DNA of 64,000 nucleotides, from NCBI RefSeq assembly GCF_001570985.1, contig NZ_BCSS01000013.1, positions 19,295 through 83,294 on the forward strand. The letters run 5' to 3'. Shown here piece by piece: positions 40,235 to 47,868 of the stretch. The notes beneath the pieces were generated by a model. It made no database searches, was not told the origin of the DNA, and saw only the letters and a list, made by a program, of their open reading frames with translations. This DNA comes from Janibacter limosus NBRC 16128. GTDB taxonomy: Bacteria; Actinomycetota; Actinomycetes; Actinomycetales; Dermatophilaceae. The position numbers and the translations under genes are program-made. Each line of letters opens with the position of its first letter. Position 1 is the first letter of the stretch.

Positions 40235-41443
40235 ATGGACATCACGAGCCTGCTCATCGGACTCCTGGTCGGCGCCGTCATCGCGGGTCTGGTCGCCTGG
40301 CTGGCGGGACGCGCTGACGTCGCCGGTCTGCGCGCCGAGCGCGACGGCCTGCGCGAGCGGCTCGACGACCACGAGGTCGCGGCCGAGGACGACGACCGGA
40401 CCGCCGCCGCGCTCGTGCCCCTCGGCGAGACCCTGCGCCGGGTCTCGGCCAAGGTGGAGCAGCTCGAGCGCGACCGGGTGAGCCAGTACGCGTCGGTGCG
40501 TGACGCCCTGGGCCGCGTGGAGGACTCCACGACCCGTGTGGGGCGCGAGGCGTCATCGCTGGCCTCGTCCCTGCGCATCTCCTCCGTGCGCGGCGCCTGG
40601 GGCGAGGTGCAGCTGCGCCGAGTGCTCGAGGTGTCGGGCATGCTCGCCCGCTGCGACTTCGACGAGCAGGCACGTGGTGAGGCCTCCACCGGACGCGACG
40701 TGCGCCCCGACGTCGTCGTCCACCTGCCCGGCGGCAAGCACCTGGTCATCGACGCCAAGGCACCGATGAGTCACTGGCTGCAGGCCCAGGCCGAGGAGAT
40801 CGACCCGTCCGAGCACGACCGTCTGCTCGAGGCGCACGCTGCCTCCCTTCGCTCGCACGTGACGACGTTGGCGGGCAAGGCCTACTGGACCGCCTTCGAC
40901 CCCTCCCCCGAGATGGTCGTGTGCTTCGTCCCGTCCGACGCGACGCTGGCGTCCGCCCTCTCCCGCGCGCCCGGGCTGCACGAGGAGGCGATGGCCGAGC
41001 GGGTCGTGATCGCCTCCCCCGGCACCTTGCTCGCGCTCCTGCGCACCGTGGCCTACGCCTGGCAGCAGGAGTCCGTGACCCGCGACGCCCAGGAGCTGCT
41101 CACCATCGGGCGCGAGCTCTACGAGCGGTTGGGGACGCTCGGCGAGCACGCCACCCGGATGGGCCGCTCGCTGCAGCGCTCCGTCGAGGACTACAACCGG
41201 CTCGTCGGCTCGCTCGAGTCCCGTGTGCTCGTCAGTGCCCGACGGATGAGCGAGATCGGGATCAGCCCCGACGAGCTGGAGGAGGTGGCGCCCGTGACGA
41301 CCGCTCCCCGGCCGCTCACCGCGCCCGAGCTGCTCGACGCCGTCGCGGTCGACCACGCACGGCCCGAGCTCGATCTCGGGCTGACGCGTCAGCCCCATCA
41401 GGAGCAGGATGGGCGGCGTCCCCGACGCGAGGAGGCGTCATGA
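40235..41443 (+). CDS. rmuC: DNA recombination protein RmuC
   Basis: 402 residues. An N-terminal transmembrane helix (SLLIGLLVGAVIAGLVAWLA), a coiled-coil of about 70 residues, then the RmuC domain with SVRGAWGEVQLRRVLE, LVIDAKAPMSHWLQA and MVVCFVPSDATL. E. coli RmuC limits inversions at short inverted repeats and is a PD-(D/E)XK-like predicted nuclease. The ATG at 40235 gives the typical start. The stop overlaps the DinB gene (ATGA). Confidence 0.93.
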   Translation: MDITSLLIGLLVGAVIAGLVAWLAGRADVAGLRAERDGLRERLDDHEVAAEDDDRTAAALVPLGETLRRVSAKVEQLERDRVSQYASVRDALGRVEDSTTRVGREASSLASSLRISSVRGAWGEVQLRRVLEVSGMLARCDFDEQARGEASTGRDVRPDVVVHLPGGKHLVIDAKAPMSHWLQAQAEEIDPSEHDRLLEAHAASLRSHVTTLAGKAYWTAFDPSPEMVVCFVPSDATLASALSRAPGLHEEAMAERVVIASPGTLLALLRTVAYAWQQESVTRDAQELLTIGRELYERLGTLGEHATRMGRSLQRSVEDYNRLVGSLESRVLVSARRMSEIGISPDELEEVAPVTTAPRPLTAPELLDAVAVDHARPELDLGLTRQPHQEQDGRRPRREEAS

Positions 41444-42021
41444 GTTCCACGCACTCGAGCTGGCAGCCGCCGCCATGGGAGCCGCCCCTGGCCGGTACCG
41501 ATGCCGAGCAGATCGTGGCGGCGCTCGACCGGCAGCGCGCCACCTTCCGGTGGAAGACGGACGGCCTCGACGCGGCGGGCCTGGGGTCGCGTGTCGGCGC
41601 CTCACGGCTGACGCTCGGCGGTCTGCTCATGCACCTCGCCCTGGTCGAGGACTACTATTCCAGCACCCGCTTGTCCGGCACGCCGCTCGACCCCCGCTGG
41701 GACGAGGTCGTCGCCGACGAGGACTCCGACTTCGCCCCGAGGGAGTCGCCCGAGCAGCTCTACGCGCTCTACGACGAGGTGATCGTCGCTGCCCGACGTC
41801 GCTACGAGACCGCCCTCGCCGACGGCGGTCTCGACCAGTCGGTGCACATGGGCATCCCCGAGGTGGGGCACGCCAACCTGCGGCGGCTGCTGCTCGACCT
41901 CCTCGAGGAGTACGGCCGGCACACCGGCCACGCCGACCTGCTGCGTGAGTCCGTCGACGGGCGCGTGGGCGAGGACCCCGACGAGGAGTGGGTCACCCCT
42001 TGGGCGTCACGCGCCCCGTAG
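41440..42021 (+). CDS. DinB superfamily (DUF664) protein
   Basis: 193-residue DUF664 protein. The DinB His residues are seen in GGLLMHLALVEDYY and EEYGRHTGHADLLRESVDG. It belongs to the same group as the broken gene at 37752-38303. Translation is coupled to rmuC by an ATGA overlap. Likely a mycothiol-related enzyme fold; no specific reaction known. Its last 15 bp overlap the end of the convergent monooxygenase gene. Confidence 0.85.
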   Translation: MSSTHSSWQPPPWEPPLAGTDAEQIVAALDRQRATFRWKTDGLDAAGLGSRVGASRLTLGGLLMHLALVEDYYSSTRLSGTPLDPRWDEVVADEDSDFAPRESPEQLYALYDEVIVAARRRYETALADGGLDQSVHMGIPEVGHANLRRLLLDLLEEYGRHTGHADLLRESVDGRVGEDPDEEWVTPWASRAP

Positions 42022-43233
42022 GGCATCGAGCGACGGCGATGCCCCGACGGTCTCCCACAGGTCCATCGTCCCGAGCAGCGACGGGGTGGCCAGCGCCACG
42101 CCGCTCAGCAGGTACTGCCGGGTCTTGGCCGGGTCAGCGGCCGCCTCGCGGAAGGCATCGAGCCGCTCCTGCGTCGGCTCGAAGACCATCCGCTTCGCCT
42201 GGCTGGAGATGGGGGTGGTGTAGTCCCAGAAGACGCGCTTGCGCTCCTCGGCATACCGATCCAGCAGCACGTCATCCGCGTGGTCGAGCACCACGGCACC
42301 CAGCGCCTCGGCCAGGGCGAAGGCGTCGAACATCCCTCCGACGAGACCGAAACCGCGCGTCGGGTTCGTGACGTGCGCGGCATCGCCAGCCAGGAGGGCC
42401 CGGCCGACCCGATAGGTCTGCGCCGAGCGCTGGTGCATCCGGTAGTGGCGCCACAGGAGCATCTTGTGGTCGAAGTCCTCCTCGGGCAGCACGGCGCGGA
42501 AGTGGGCGGCGATGCGCTCCTCGATCCCTTCCTCCGGCAGGTCGAGGGGCTCGGCGAAGGTGTGCCGCCACAGTCCGTCCTGCGTGATCTTGTGGATCAC
42601 CGCGCCGTGCTCGGCGTCGACGAGGTACCCGGACACGAAGTGGTCGTCGTAGCCGCCGCGGCAGTTCGTCGCCACGAACCGCTCGTCCCAGGTCATGCCT
42701 TCGAACCCGAGGCCGAGCTCGCGGCGCACCACACTGCGACCGCCGTCGGCGCCGACGAGCCATCCGCACCGCAGGTCATGGGCTCCGTCGGCCGTCTCCA
42801 CGTGCACGGTGACCCCGGACCCGTCCTGGTCGAGGCCGGTGACCCGGTGGCCCCACCGGATCGTCGCGTTGGGGAGCCTCTCGAGGTGCTCCTTGACCAC
42901 GCCACCCAGCGCGTCCTGACCCAGGATGAGGCTGTAGGGGTGGCGCACGTCGTCCTTGAGCAGCCCGATGTCCATGGAGATGCGCTCGCCCGTCGCGTGG
43001 ATCTGCGCGCTCCAGTCGTGGTTGAGCCAACCGATCGCCATGGCGTCGTCGAGGACACCCAGCCGCTCGAGCCCGGCCAGCACCGCCCAGTGGTAGGTCA
43101 TGCCCCTCGGCTCGTCGAGGATGTCGTCGGCCCCGTCCAGCAGGGTCACCTCGACCCCCCGTTGGGCCAGCCCGAGAGCGGTGATGAGGCCCACCGGCCC
43201 CGCTCCCACGATGATGACGCCGTTGTCGCTCAT
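42007..43233 (-). CDS. FAD-dependent aromatic-ring monooxygenase (UbiH/PHBH-like)
   Basis: 408-residue class A flavoprotein hydroxylase. GAGPVGLITALGLAQRG (about 10-26) is the FAD dinucleotide motif, GADGGRSVVRR is the DG motif binding FAD/NAD(P)H, and LLAGDAAHV is the GD motif. It would hydroxylate a phenolic substrate, as 3-(3-hydroxyphenyl)propionate or 4-hydroxybenzoate hydroxylases do. The exact substrate is unknown. Divergent from a MaoC gene across 143 bp that hold the 19-bp inverted repeat shared with the dioxygenase genes. Confidence 0.88.
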   Translation of the reverse strand: MSDNGVIIVGAGPVGLITALGLAQRGVEVTLLDGADDILDEPRGMTYHWAVLAGLERLGVLDDAMAIGWLNHDWSAQIHATGERISMDIGLLKDDVRHPYSLILGQDALGGVVKEHLERLPNATIRWGHRVTGLDQDGSGVTVHVETADGAHDLRCGWLVGADGGRSVVRRELGLGFEGMTWDERFVATNCRGGYDDHFVSGYLVDAEHGAVIHKITQDGLWRHTFAEPLDLPEEGIEERIAAHFRAVLPEEDFDHKMLLWRHYRMHQRSAQTYRVGRALLAGDAAHVTNPTRGFGLVGGMFDAFALAEALGAVVLDHADDVLLDRYAEERKRVFWDYTTPISSQAKRMVFEPTQERLDAFREAAADPAKTRQYLLSGVALATPSLLGTMDLWETVGASPSLDALRGA

Positions 43234-43316
43234 GTCGAATCTCCTTGGTGCGCGCCGTCGCGCTGAGGGGTCTTTCCCCGGATCGTGCGATGGACGGGCG
43301 CCGGGCGCCCAGTCGC

Positions 43317-43335
43317 CTTTCCGCCCGCTGGAACC
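43317..43335. promoter_or_regulatory. Putative IclR operator, site E
   Basis: CTTTCC-GCCCGCT-GGAACC fits the inverted repeat GGTTCC-N7-GGAACC seen at four other intergenic sites of the island. It lies 84 bp upstream of the monooxygenase start and directly upstream of a TTGCAC...GATGAT promoter-like pair facing the MaoC gene. Confidence 0.5.
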
Positions 43336-43342
43336 CCGCCCG

Positions 43343-43370
43343 TTGCACTCCCCCGCACCGCCGCGATGAT
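43343..43370 (+). promoter_or_regulatory. Putative promoter of the MaoC gene
   Basis: TTGCAC at 43343-43348 and GATGAT at 43365-43370, spacer 16 bp, with the ATG 6 nt further on. A leaderless or near-leaderless transcript would result. Confidence 0.35.
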
Positions 43371-43376
43371 GGGCCC

Positions 43377-43847
43377 ATGAGCACCGTGATGGGATCCCCC
43401 GCCGACTGGTACTTCGAGGACTTCGCCGAGGGTCAGGTCTTCCGCACCCAGGGCCGCACCGTCACCGAGTCGGACATCGCCAGCTTCGCCGGGTGGAGCT
43501 GGGACACCAACCCGGTGCACACCGACGCGGTCACCACGGCCCGAGGGCGGTTCGGCGAGCCGATCGCCCACGGCGTCCTGGGCCTCTCCGTCGCGATGGG
43601 TCTGCTCTCCCGACTGGGCATCTTCGAGGCCTGCTCGATCGCCCTGCTCGGCATCGACGGCTGGCGGTTCGAGGCTCCCGTCGTCGTCGGCGACACGGTC
43701 AGGTGCACCGTCACGATCACCGGGGCCCGGGCCACGAGCAAGGGCGACGCCGGCATCCTCGAGCGTGAGCTCGTGCTCACCAACCAGGACGACGTGGTCG
43801 TCCAGCGCGGCAGCATCGGCCTGATGGTCGCGCGCCGCCCCGCCTGA
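43377..43847 (+). CDS. MaoC family (R)-specific enoyl-CoA hydratase-like protein
   Basis: 156-residue hot-dog fold protein. FAGWSWDTNPVHTDAVTTARGRFGEPIAHGVLGL carries the hydratase-2 motif: Asp near 42, His near 47, and the GxxIAHG stretch. It may hydrate an enoyl-CoA or related intermediate of ring-fission products, which is inference from its place in the catabolic island. Short single-domain form. Divergent from the flavin monooxygenase; its stop is 4 bp from the convergent hydrolase stop. Confidence 0.83.
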   Translation: MSTVMGSPADWYFEDFAEGQVFRTQGRTVTESDIASFAGWSWDTNPVHTDAVTTARGRFGEPIAHGVLGLSVAMGLLSRLGIFEACSIALLGIDGWRFEAPVVVGDTVRCTVTITGARATSKGDAGILERELVLTNQDDVVVQRGSIGLMVARRPA

Positions 43848-43851
43848 CCGG

Positions 43852-44724
43852 TCAGCCCTCCGCCGCCGCCAGGTGTGGCCGCACCCACGCGAGGACGTCC
43901 TGCGGACGCTCCTCGACGAGGAAGTGCCCGGCTTCCACGCTGCCCCCGGTGACGCGCGGGAGCAGCGCCCGCCACACCTCCAGCGGGTCGTCGCCGGTGG
44001 CCAGCACCCCCTTCGATCCCCAGAGCACCAGCGCCGGCAGGTCCACCGACCGGCCACGGTCGAGCAGGTCGTGCTCCCGGTCCGTCGTCGCCCCGGCGGC
44101 GTAGTCGCGGCACCACGCGTCCACGACCGAAGGGAGCGCCGCCGCCTCCTCGTACGCCGCGTGCGCCCGCGGGTCGAAGATCTCGAGCGGGCCCGACAGG
44201 CCGGTGAGGGAGTCGTGCAGGAAGGCCACCGGGTCCGCGCCGATCAGTCGTTGTGGCAGGCCACCCCCCTTCGCCAGGAAGGCCCAGTGGTAGTAGCTCA
44301 GCGCCAACGCGGCATCCATGCGCGCCCACACCTCGAGGGTCGGCAGGATGTCGAGGAGCGCGATCGAGCGCACCAGCCCCGGGTGGTCGAGCACGAGCCG
44401 GTGGGCCGCCCGCGCACCCCGGTCGTGCGCGACCACGTGGAAGCCGTCGTGCCCCAGGTGACGCATGACCGACACCTGGTCCCGGGCCATCGCCCGGAAG
44501 GTGAGGTCTCCATCGAGCACCCGCGACGCGCCGTACCCGCGTAGGTCGGGCACCACGACCGTGTGGTCGGCCATGAGCCCCGGGAGGACCCTGTGCCACA
44601 TCGCCCCGGTCTGCGGGTAGCCGTGCAGGAGCAGCAGCGCCGGCCCCGATCCCCCGACGCGTGCGTGGATCAGCGCACCGTCGACAGGCACCTCGACCCG
44701 GGTGAGGCCCTCGACGAGCGTCAT
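43852..44724 (-). CDS. Haloacetate (fluoroacetate) dehalogenase-like alpha/beta hydrolase
   Basis: 290 residues. The motif AHDRGARAAHR places Asp101 at the nucleophile position with Arg102 and Arg105 as carboxylate binders. LLDILPT offers Asp125 and EAGHFL His267 to complete the triad. The YYHWAFLA segment (His146-Trp147) corresponds to the halide pocket of fluoroacetate dehalogenase, with Tyr191 as a possible third ligand. These residues are those of the characterised Rhodopseudomonas-type enzyme. Epoxide hydrolase or a non-defluorinating homologue remain possible. It overlaps the amidohydrolase gene (ATGA) and shares its IclR-regulated unit. Confidence 0.82.
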   Translation of the reverse strand: MTLVEGLTRVEVPVDGALIHARVGGSGPALLLLHGYPQTGAMWHRVLPGLMADHTVVVPDLRGYGASRVLDGDLTFRAMARDQVSVMRHLGHDGFHVVAHDRGARAAHRLVLDHPGLVRSIALLDILPTLEVWARMDAALALSYYHWAFLAKGGGLPQRLIGADPVAFLHDSLTGLSGPLEIFDPRAHAAYEEAAALPSVVDAWCRDYAAGATTDREHDLLDRGRSVDLPALVLWGSKGVLATGDDPLEVWRALLPRVTGGSVEAGHFLVEERPQDVLAWVRPHLAAAEG

Positions 44725-45755
44725 GCCCGGTCCACCCGACCGAAGAACGCACGACCGTTGGACCGGGCGATGGCGTCGACGTCGTGCTGGGTCAGGCCGT
44801 GCTGCCGGCCCCCGGCGAGGAGACCGGCCAGGCCCGTCAGCTGACCGGGGATGAAGGGAGCGTCCGTCCCGACCATCACGTGGTCGGCCCCGAATCGGTG
44901 GACGAGCAGCGGCAGGTGCGCGGGGTCGAGAACGAGGGTGTCCACCCACAGATGGCGGAGCAGGTCGTCGAAGGCCGCGCTACGCCCCTGCTCCCCCCAG
45001 ATCGAGAGGGCAAGACCCAGTCGCGGTGCTGCCCACGCGAGGGTGCCGCAGCCATGGGCGAAGCCGATGCGCAGGTCGGGATGGCGGTCGAGCACCCCGC
45101 CGGTGAGCAGGGCCGTGGCCGCGAGAGCGGTGTCGGTGAGCATGCCCAGGCCGAAGTCGTAGGGCTGGCCGGCACGGCGGACCGCGCCCGTGCCCCCGTC
45201 CATGGGGTGCACGAAGATCGCGGCACCGAGGTCCGCTGCCGCCGCGAAGAAGGGAGCGAGGCTCGGGTCGTCGAGCTCGAGCCCCTCGACGCGGGTGCCG
45301 ATCTCGACCCCGGCCAGCCCCAGCCCGGTCACGGCCCGCTCGAGCTCGGTGATCGCCGCCTCGACGTCCTGCAGCGGCACACCGCACAGACCCACGAGCC
45401 GCCCACCGGATGCTGCGACCGCCTGCGCGATGCCGTCGTTGACCTCCCGGGCAAAGGCCGCGGCCGGTCCCGGGTCGGCCCATGTCGTCAGCATCACCGG
45501 TACCGGCGAGATGAGCTGCTGCTCGATGCCGAAGGTGTCCATCGACGCCAGCCGGTCAGGGACGTCCCAGAGCCTGCTGTCGACGGACCGGAAGAGGGCC
45601 TGGCCCTGGTGGATCCCGCCCTGGGTCGGGTCGGTGGGGTCGGGCCGCAGAACCGGCCATCGGGAGTCCGACCCCGGGCCGGGGGCGCTCAGCCCCCCGG
45701 GGAAGAAGTGCGCGTGGGTGTCGACGACCCCACCCGGCCAGACGTTGGTGCTCAC
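44721..45755 (-). CDS. Amidohydrolase-2 / ACMSD-like decarboxylase family protein
   Basis: 344-residue metal-dependent TIM-barrel protein. VVDTHAHFFPGG gives the HxH metal motif (His15, His17), VHPMDGG and AHGCG hold further metal ligands, and VGTDAPF carries the conserved Asp. The family contains aminocarboxymuconate-semialdehyde decarboxylase, resorcylate and 5-carboxyvanillate decarboxylases, and some hydrolases. A decarboxylase or hydrolase acting on an aromatic or ring-fission acid is the best guess. GTG start. First gene of the unit; divergent from an IclR regulator. Confidence 0.82.
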   Translation of the reverse strand: MSTNVWPGGVVDTHAHFFPGGLSAPGPGSDSRWPVLRPDPTDPTQGGIHQGQALFRSVDSRLWDVPDRLASMDTFGIEQQLISPVPVMLTTWADPGPAAAFAREVNDGIAQAVAASGGRLVGLCGVPLQDVEAAITELERAVTGLGLAGVEIGTRVEGLELDDPSLAPFFAAAADLGAAIFVHPMDGGTGAVRRAGQPYDFGLGMLTDTALAATALLTGGVLDRHPDLRIGFAHGCGTLAWAAPRLGLALSIWGEQGRSAAFDDLLRHLWVDTLVLDPAHLPLLVHRFGADHVMVGTDAPFIPGQLTGLAGLLAGGRQHGLTQHDVDAIARSNGRAFFGRVDRA

Positions 45756-45827
45756 GTGGACTTCTCGTGTGTCGGATGCGCGGTTGCGGTGGGTGGAACA
45801 AGCCCTTCACGCGGCCACACGCGCCCA

Positions 45828-45833
45828 TACACT
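45828..45833 (+). promoter_or_regulatory. Putative -10 element of the IclR gene
   Basis: TACACT matches TANNNT. It would place the transcript start near 45840, about 8 nt before the in-frame ATG at 45848 and about 60 nt before the Shine-Dalgarno-preceded ATC at 45899. Confidence 0.3.
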
Positions 45834-45847
45834 CGGTTGCTTGCACG

Positions 45848-46744
45848 ATGCCCGTGACGGTGTCGTCGTGCCCCGGTCGTCGAACGAGGAGGTTCGGTAT
45901 CAGCACCCACAGTGGCCCCCCTCCGGGAGAGTCGCCCTCGATCCTCGCAAAGGCCTTCGACCTGCTGCGGGCCTTCGACGCGACCAACCGGGTGATGACG
46001 CTGACCGAGCTGTCGCGAGCGGCCGACCTGCCCAAGTCGACGGTCCACCGGCTCCTCGCCCGCCTCGTGGAGCTCGACGTCATCGAGCACATCGAAGAGG
46101 GCTACCGGGTGAGTCTCAGCATGGCGAGGCTCGCCTCGCTGTCCCCGGCGAACCTCATGCGTGACCTCGCACTCCCGCACATGGCCGGGCTCCACCACTG
46201 GTCGGGGCACACGATCACCCTCGGGGTGCTGCGTGACTTCGACACGGTGATCCTGGAGCAGGTCGGCTCCACCGCCTGGCATCCGCAGCCCTACCAGATC
46301 GGTGCGCGCATCCCGGCGCACACCTCGGTGTTGGGCAAGGCACTGCTCGCGTGGGACCCGCGCGATGCGCTGGAGACGCTGCTGCCCAACCCACTTCCCG
46401 CACTGACCCCGGCGACGATCACCGACCGTGATGTGCTCATGGCCCAGCTGCGCGAGATCCGCTCGACCAACCTCGCCCACCAGCTCGATGAGACCCTCGA
46501 AGGGATCGCGGGCATCGGCTGCGCGATCATCATCAAGGGAGAAGCCGTCGGTGCGCTCGGCATCGTCCACCCCTCGTCGACCCCGCTGCCCGCCCAAGCT
46601 CCGCAGGCGCTGCGCAACACCGCTGCTCGCCTGTCGACGGAGATCACGCAGCGGCTCACCGCGATCGGGCAGGAGAGACGCTGGATGCCGGGTCGAGAGG
46701 TCGCCGGACCTCTCGACCCGGCCGATCAGCACGACCTCACCTGA
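45848..46744 (+). CDS. IclR family transcriptional regulator (amidohydrolase/dehalogenase unit)
   Basis: 281-298 residues. It has an N-terminal winged HTH (SILAKAFDLLRAF...LTELSRAADLPKSTVHRLLARL) and an IclR effector domain (HTSVLGKALLAWDP, IKGEAVGALGIV). It is divergent from the amidohydrolase-dehalogenase pair and is its probable regulator. The start is uncertain. ATG 45848 and GTGs 45854 and 45860 are in frame but lack a Shine-Dalgarno, whereas a perfect GAGGAGG lies 6 nt before an ATC codon (45899) that would give the natural N-terminus xSTHSGPPPG. Convergent with the extradiol dioxygenase gene. Confidence 0.85.
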   Translation: MPVTVSSCPGRRTRRFGISTHSGPPPGESPSILAKAFDLLRAFDATNRVMTLTELSRAADLPKSTVHRLLARLVELDVIEHIEEGYRVSLSMARLASLSPANLMRDLALPHMAGLHHWSGHTITLGVLRDFDTVILEQVGSTAWHPQPYQIGARIPAHTSVLGKALLAWDPRDALETLLPNPLPALTPATITDRDVLMAQLREIRSTNLAHQLDETLEGIAGIGCAIIIKGEAVGALGIVHPSSTPLPAQAPQALRNTAARLSTEITQRLTAIGQERRWMPGREVAGPLDPADQHDLT

Positions 46745-46795
46745 AAAGGTCGCGAGCTCACGTGAAGACCGCATGAGCTCACTTGTAGACCGCGA
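46733..46795. repeat. Three 21-bp imperfect repeats carrying the stop codons of two convergent genes
   Basis: Units at 46733, 46754 and 46775 share the pattern GAGCTCACNTGNAGACCGC. Each contains TCACNTG(A/T), so most units offer a stop codon on each strand. The first unit holds the TGA of the IclR gene, the third the TGA (minus strand) of the dioxygenase gene, and the middle one is spare. Confidence 0.65.
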
Positions 46796-47843
46796 AGGCC
46801 TTGTTGGAGTTGAAGATCTCGGTCTCGACCAGCTCGCTCCACTCCAGCTGCATCCCGAGCTCCCGCATGGCACCGAGCAGGCAGTGCCAGTTGAGGATCT
46901 CGTGCTGCCCCGAGTGGACGACCTCCTGGCTCGTGCGACCCACCCACGGCTCGTGGTTGTCCGCGACCATCGCCTCGTAGAGCGCACGGTCGGCCTCGGT
47001 GTCCGGACGCAGGTGCCAGCCCTCGTCGTAGAGGAAGGCGTGCGACCAGCTCGACGAAGCCACGAGGGCAACCCGCAGGTCGCTGTCGCGGACCATCCGG
47101 CCGACGGCGCGCCCGAGCTCGTAGCACCGCGCAGGGGTGGGGCCCGGCGGGTCCAGGTCCTCCCCCGCGTGGATCTCCGCGAAGCGCGCGATACCACCAC
47201 GGCGAGCGATGACGTGCTCGCCGTAGCAGTTCACCGCGATCGGCAGGATCGGGTAGGGGAACTCCTTGCCCACGTTGTCGTAGTCGAGGAAGATCTGCGT
47301 GTTGGCGAAGGCATGCGGGAAGTTGGTCCCCGGCCGCGCCATGTACGAGTACGCGATGTCGACACCCGAATTGAGCACCGACGTGGCGACCTGCTTGCCG
47401 AAGTCCGGCGCCCCCTTCATCGTGAAGGACTGGTTGTTGGGCAGCCCCCACGCATTGGGCAGACCGAGCTTGGTGATCACACCGAAGGGGTCCACCTCCG
47501 TGTCCTCGTACGCCAGGACGCAGAAGCTCGGGATGACCTCCTCACGGAAGTTCTCGTACTGGTCATCGCCCCACACGAGGACGACGTCCGGCGTGAAGTC
47601 GTCGAGCTCGGCGCGCACCCGGTCGAGGTGCAGGCGCAGCTCCTTGCGGTGCTCCGCGGCCGCAGCCGTCCCACCGTCGTCCGACCACTCCCTTCGCGCC
47701 ATCTCCGACCAGTTGGCGGGGTCCTTCTCCGCCTCGGGGATGTCCGGGTCCTTCAGCGTGCTCGACAGCAGCGCGGCCATCGTCTCGTCCGGCCCGAGCA
47801 GCAGCGGGTAGTGGGTCATGCCCAGCCCGATCACGTCACCCAT
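46779..47843 (-). CDS. Class III (LigB-type) extradiol ring-cleavage dioxygenase
   Basis: 354 residues. The LigB-superfamily fold is indicated by GLGMTHYPLLLGPDE near the N-terminus (His11 as likely iron ligand), VVLVWGDDQYENF and ALVASSSWSHAFLYDEGWH. It would cleave a catecholic ring next to the hydroxyls using Fe(II). It lies 25 bp downstream of the Rieske alpha-subunit gene, and the meta-cleavage-product hydrolase elsewhere in the island would act on its product. Protocatechuate 4,5-, gallate and 2,3-dihydroxyphenylpropionate dioxygenases belong to the same superfamily; the substrate is not decided by sequence alone. Confidence 0.83.
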   Translation of the reverse strand: MGDVIGLGMTHYPLLLGPDETMAALLSSTLKDPDIPEAEKDPANWSEMARREWSDDGGTAAAAEHRKELRLHLDRVRAELDDFTPDVVLVWGDDQYENFREEVIPSFCVLAYEDTEVDPFGVITKLGLPNAWGLPNNQSFTMKGAPDFGKQVATSVLNSGVDIAYSYMARPGTNFPHAFANTQIFLDYDNVGKEFPYPILPIAVNCYGEHVIARRGGIARFAEIHAGEDLDPPGPTPARCYELGRAVGRMVRDSDLRVALVASSSWSHAFLYDEGWHLRPDTEADRALYEAMVADNHEPWVGRTSQEVVHSGQHEILNWHCLLGAMRELGMQLEWSELVETEIFNSNKAFAVYK

Positions 47844-47868
47844 GAGGGCTCCTCTCCTCGTTGGTGGA

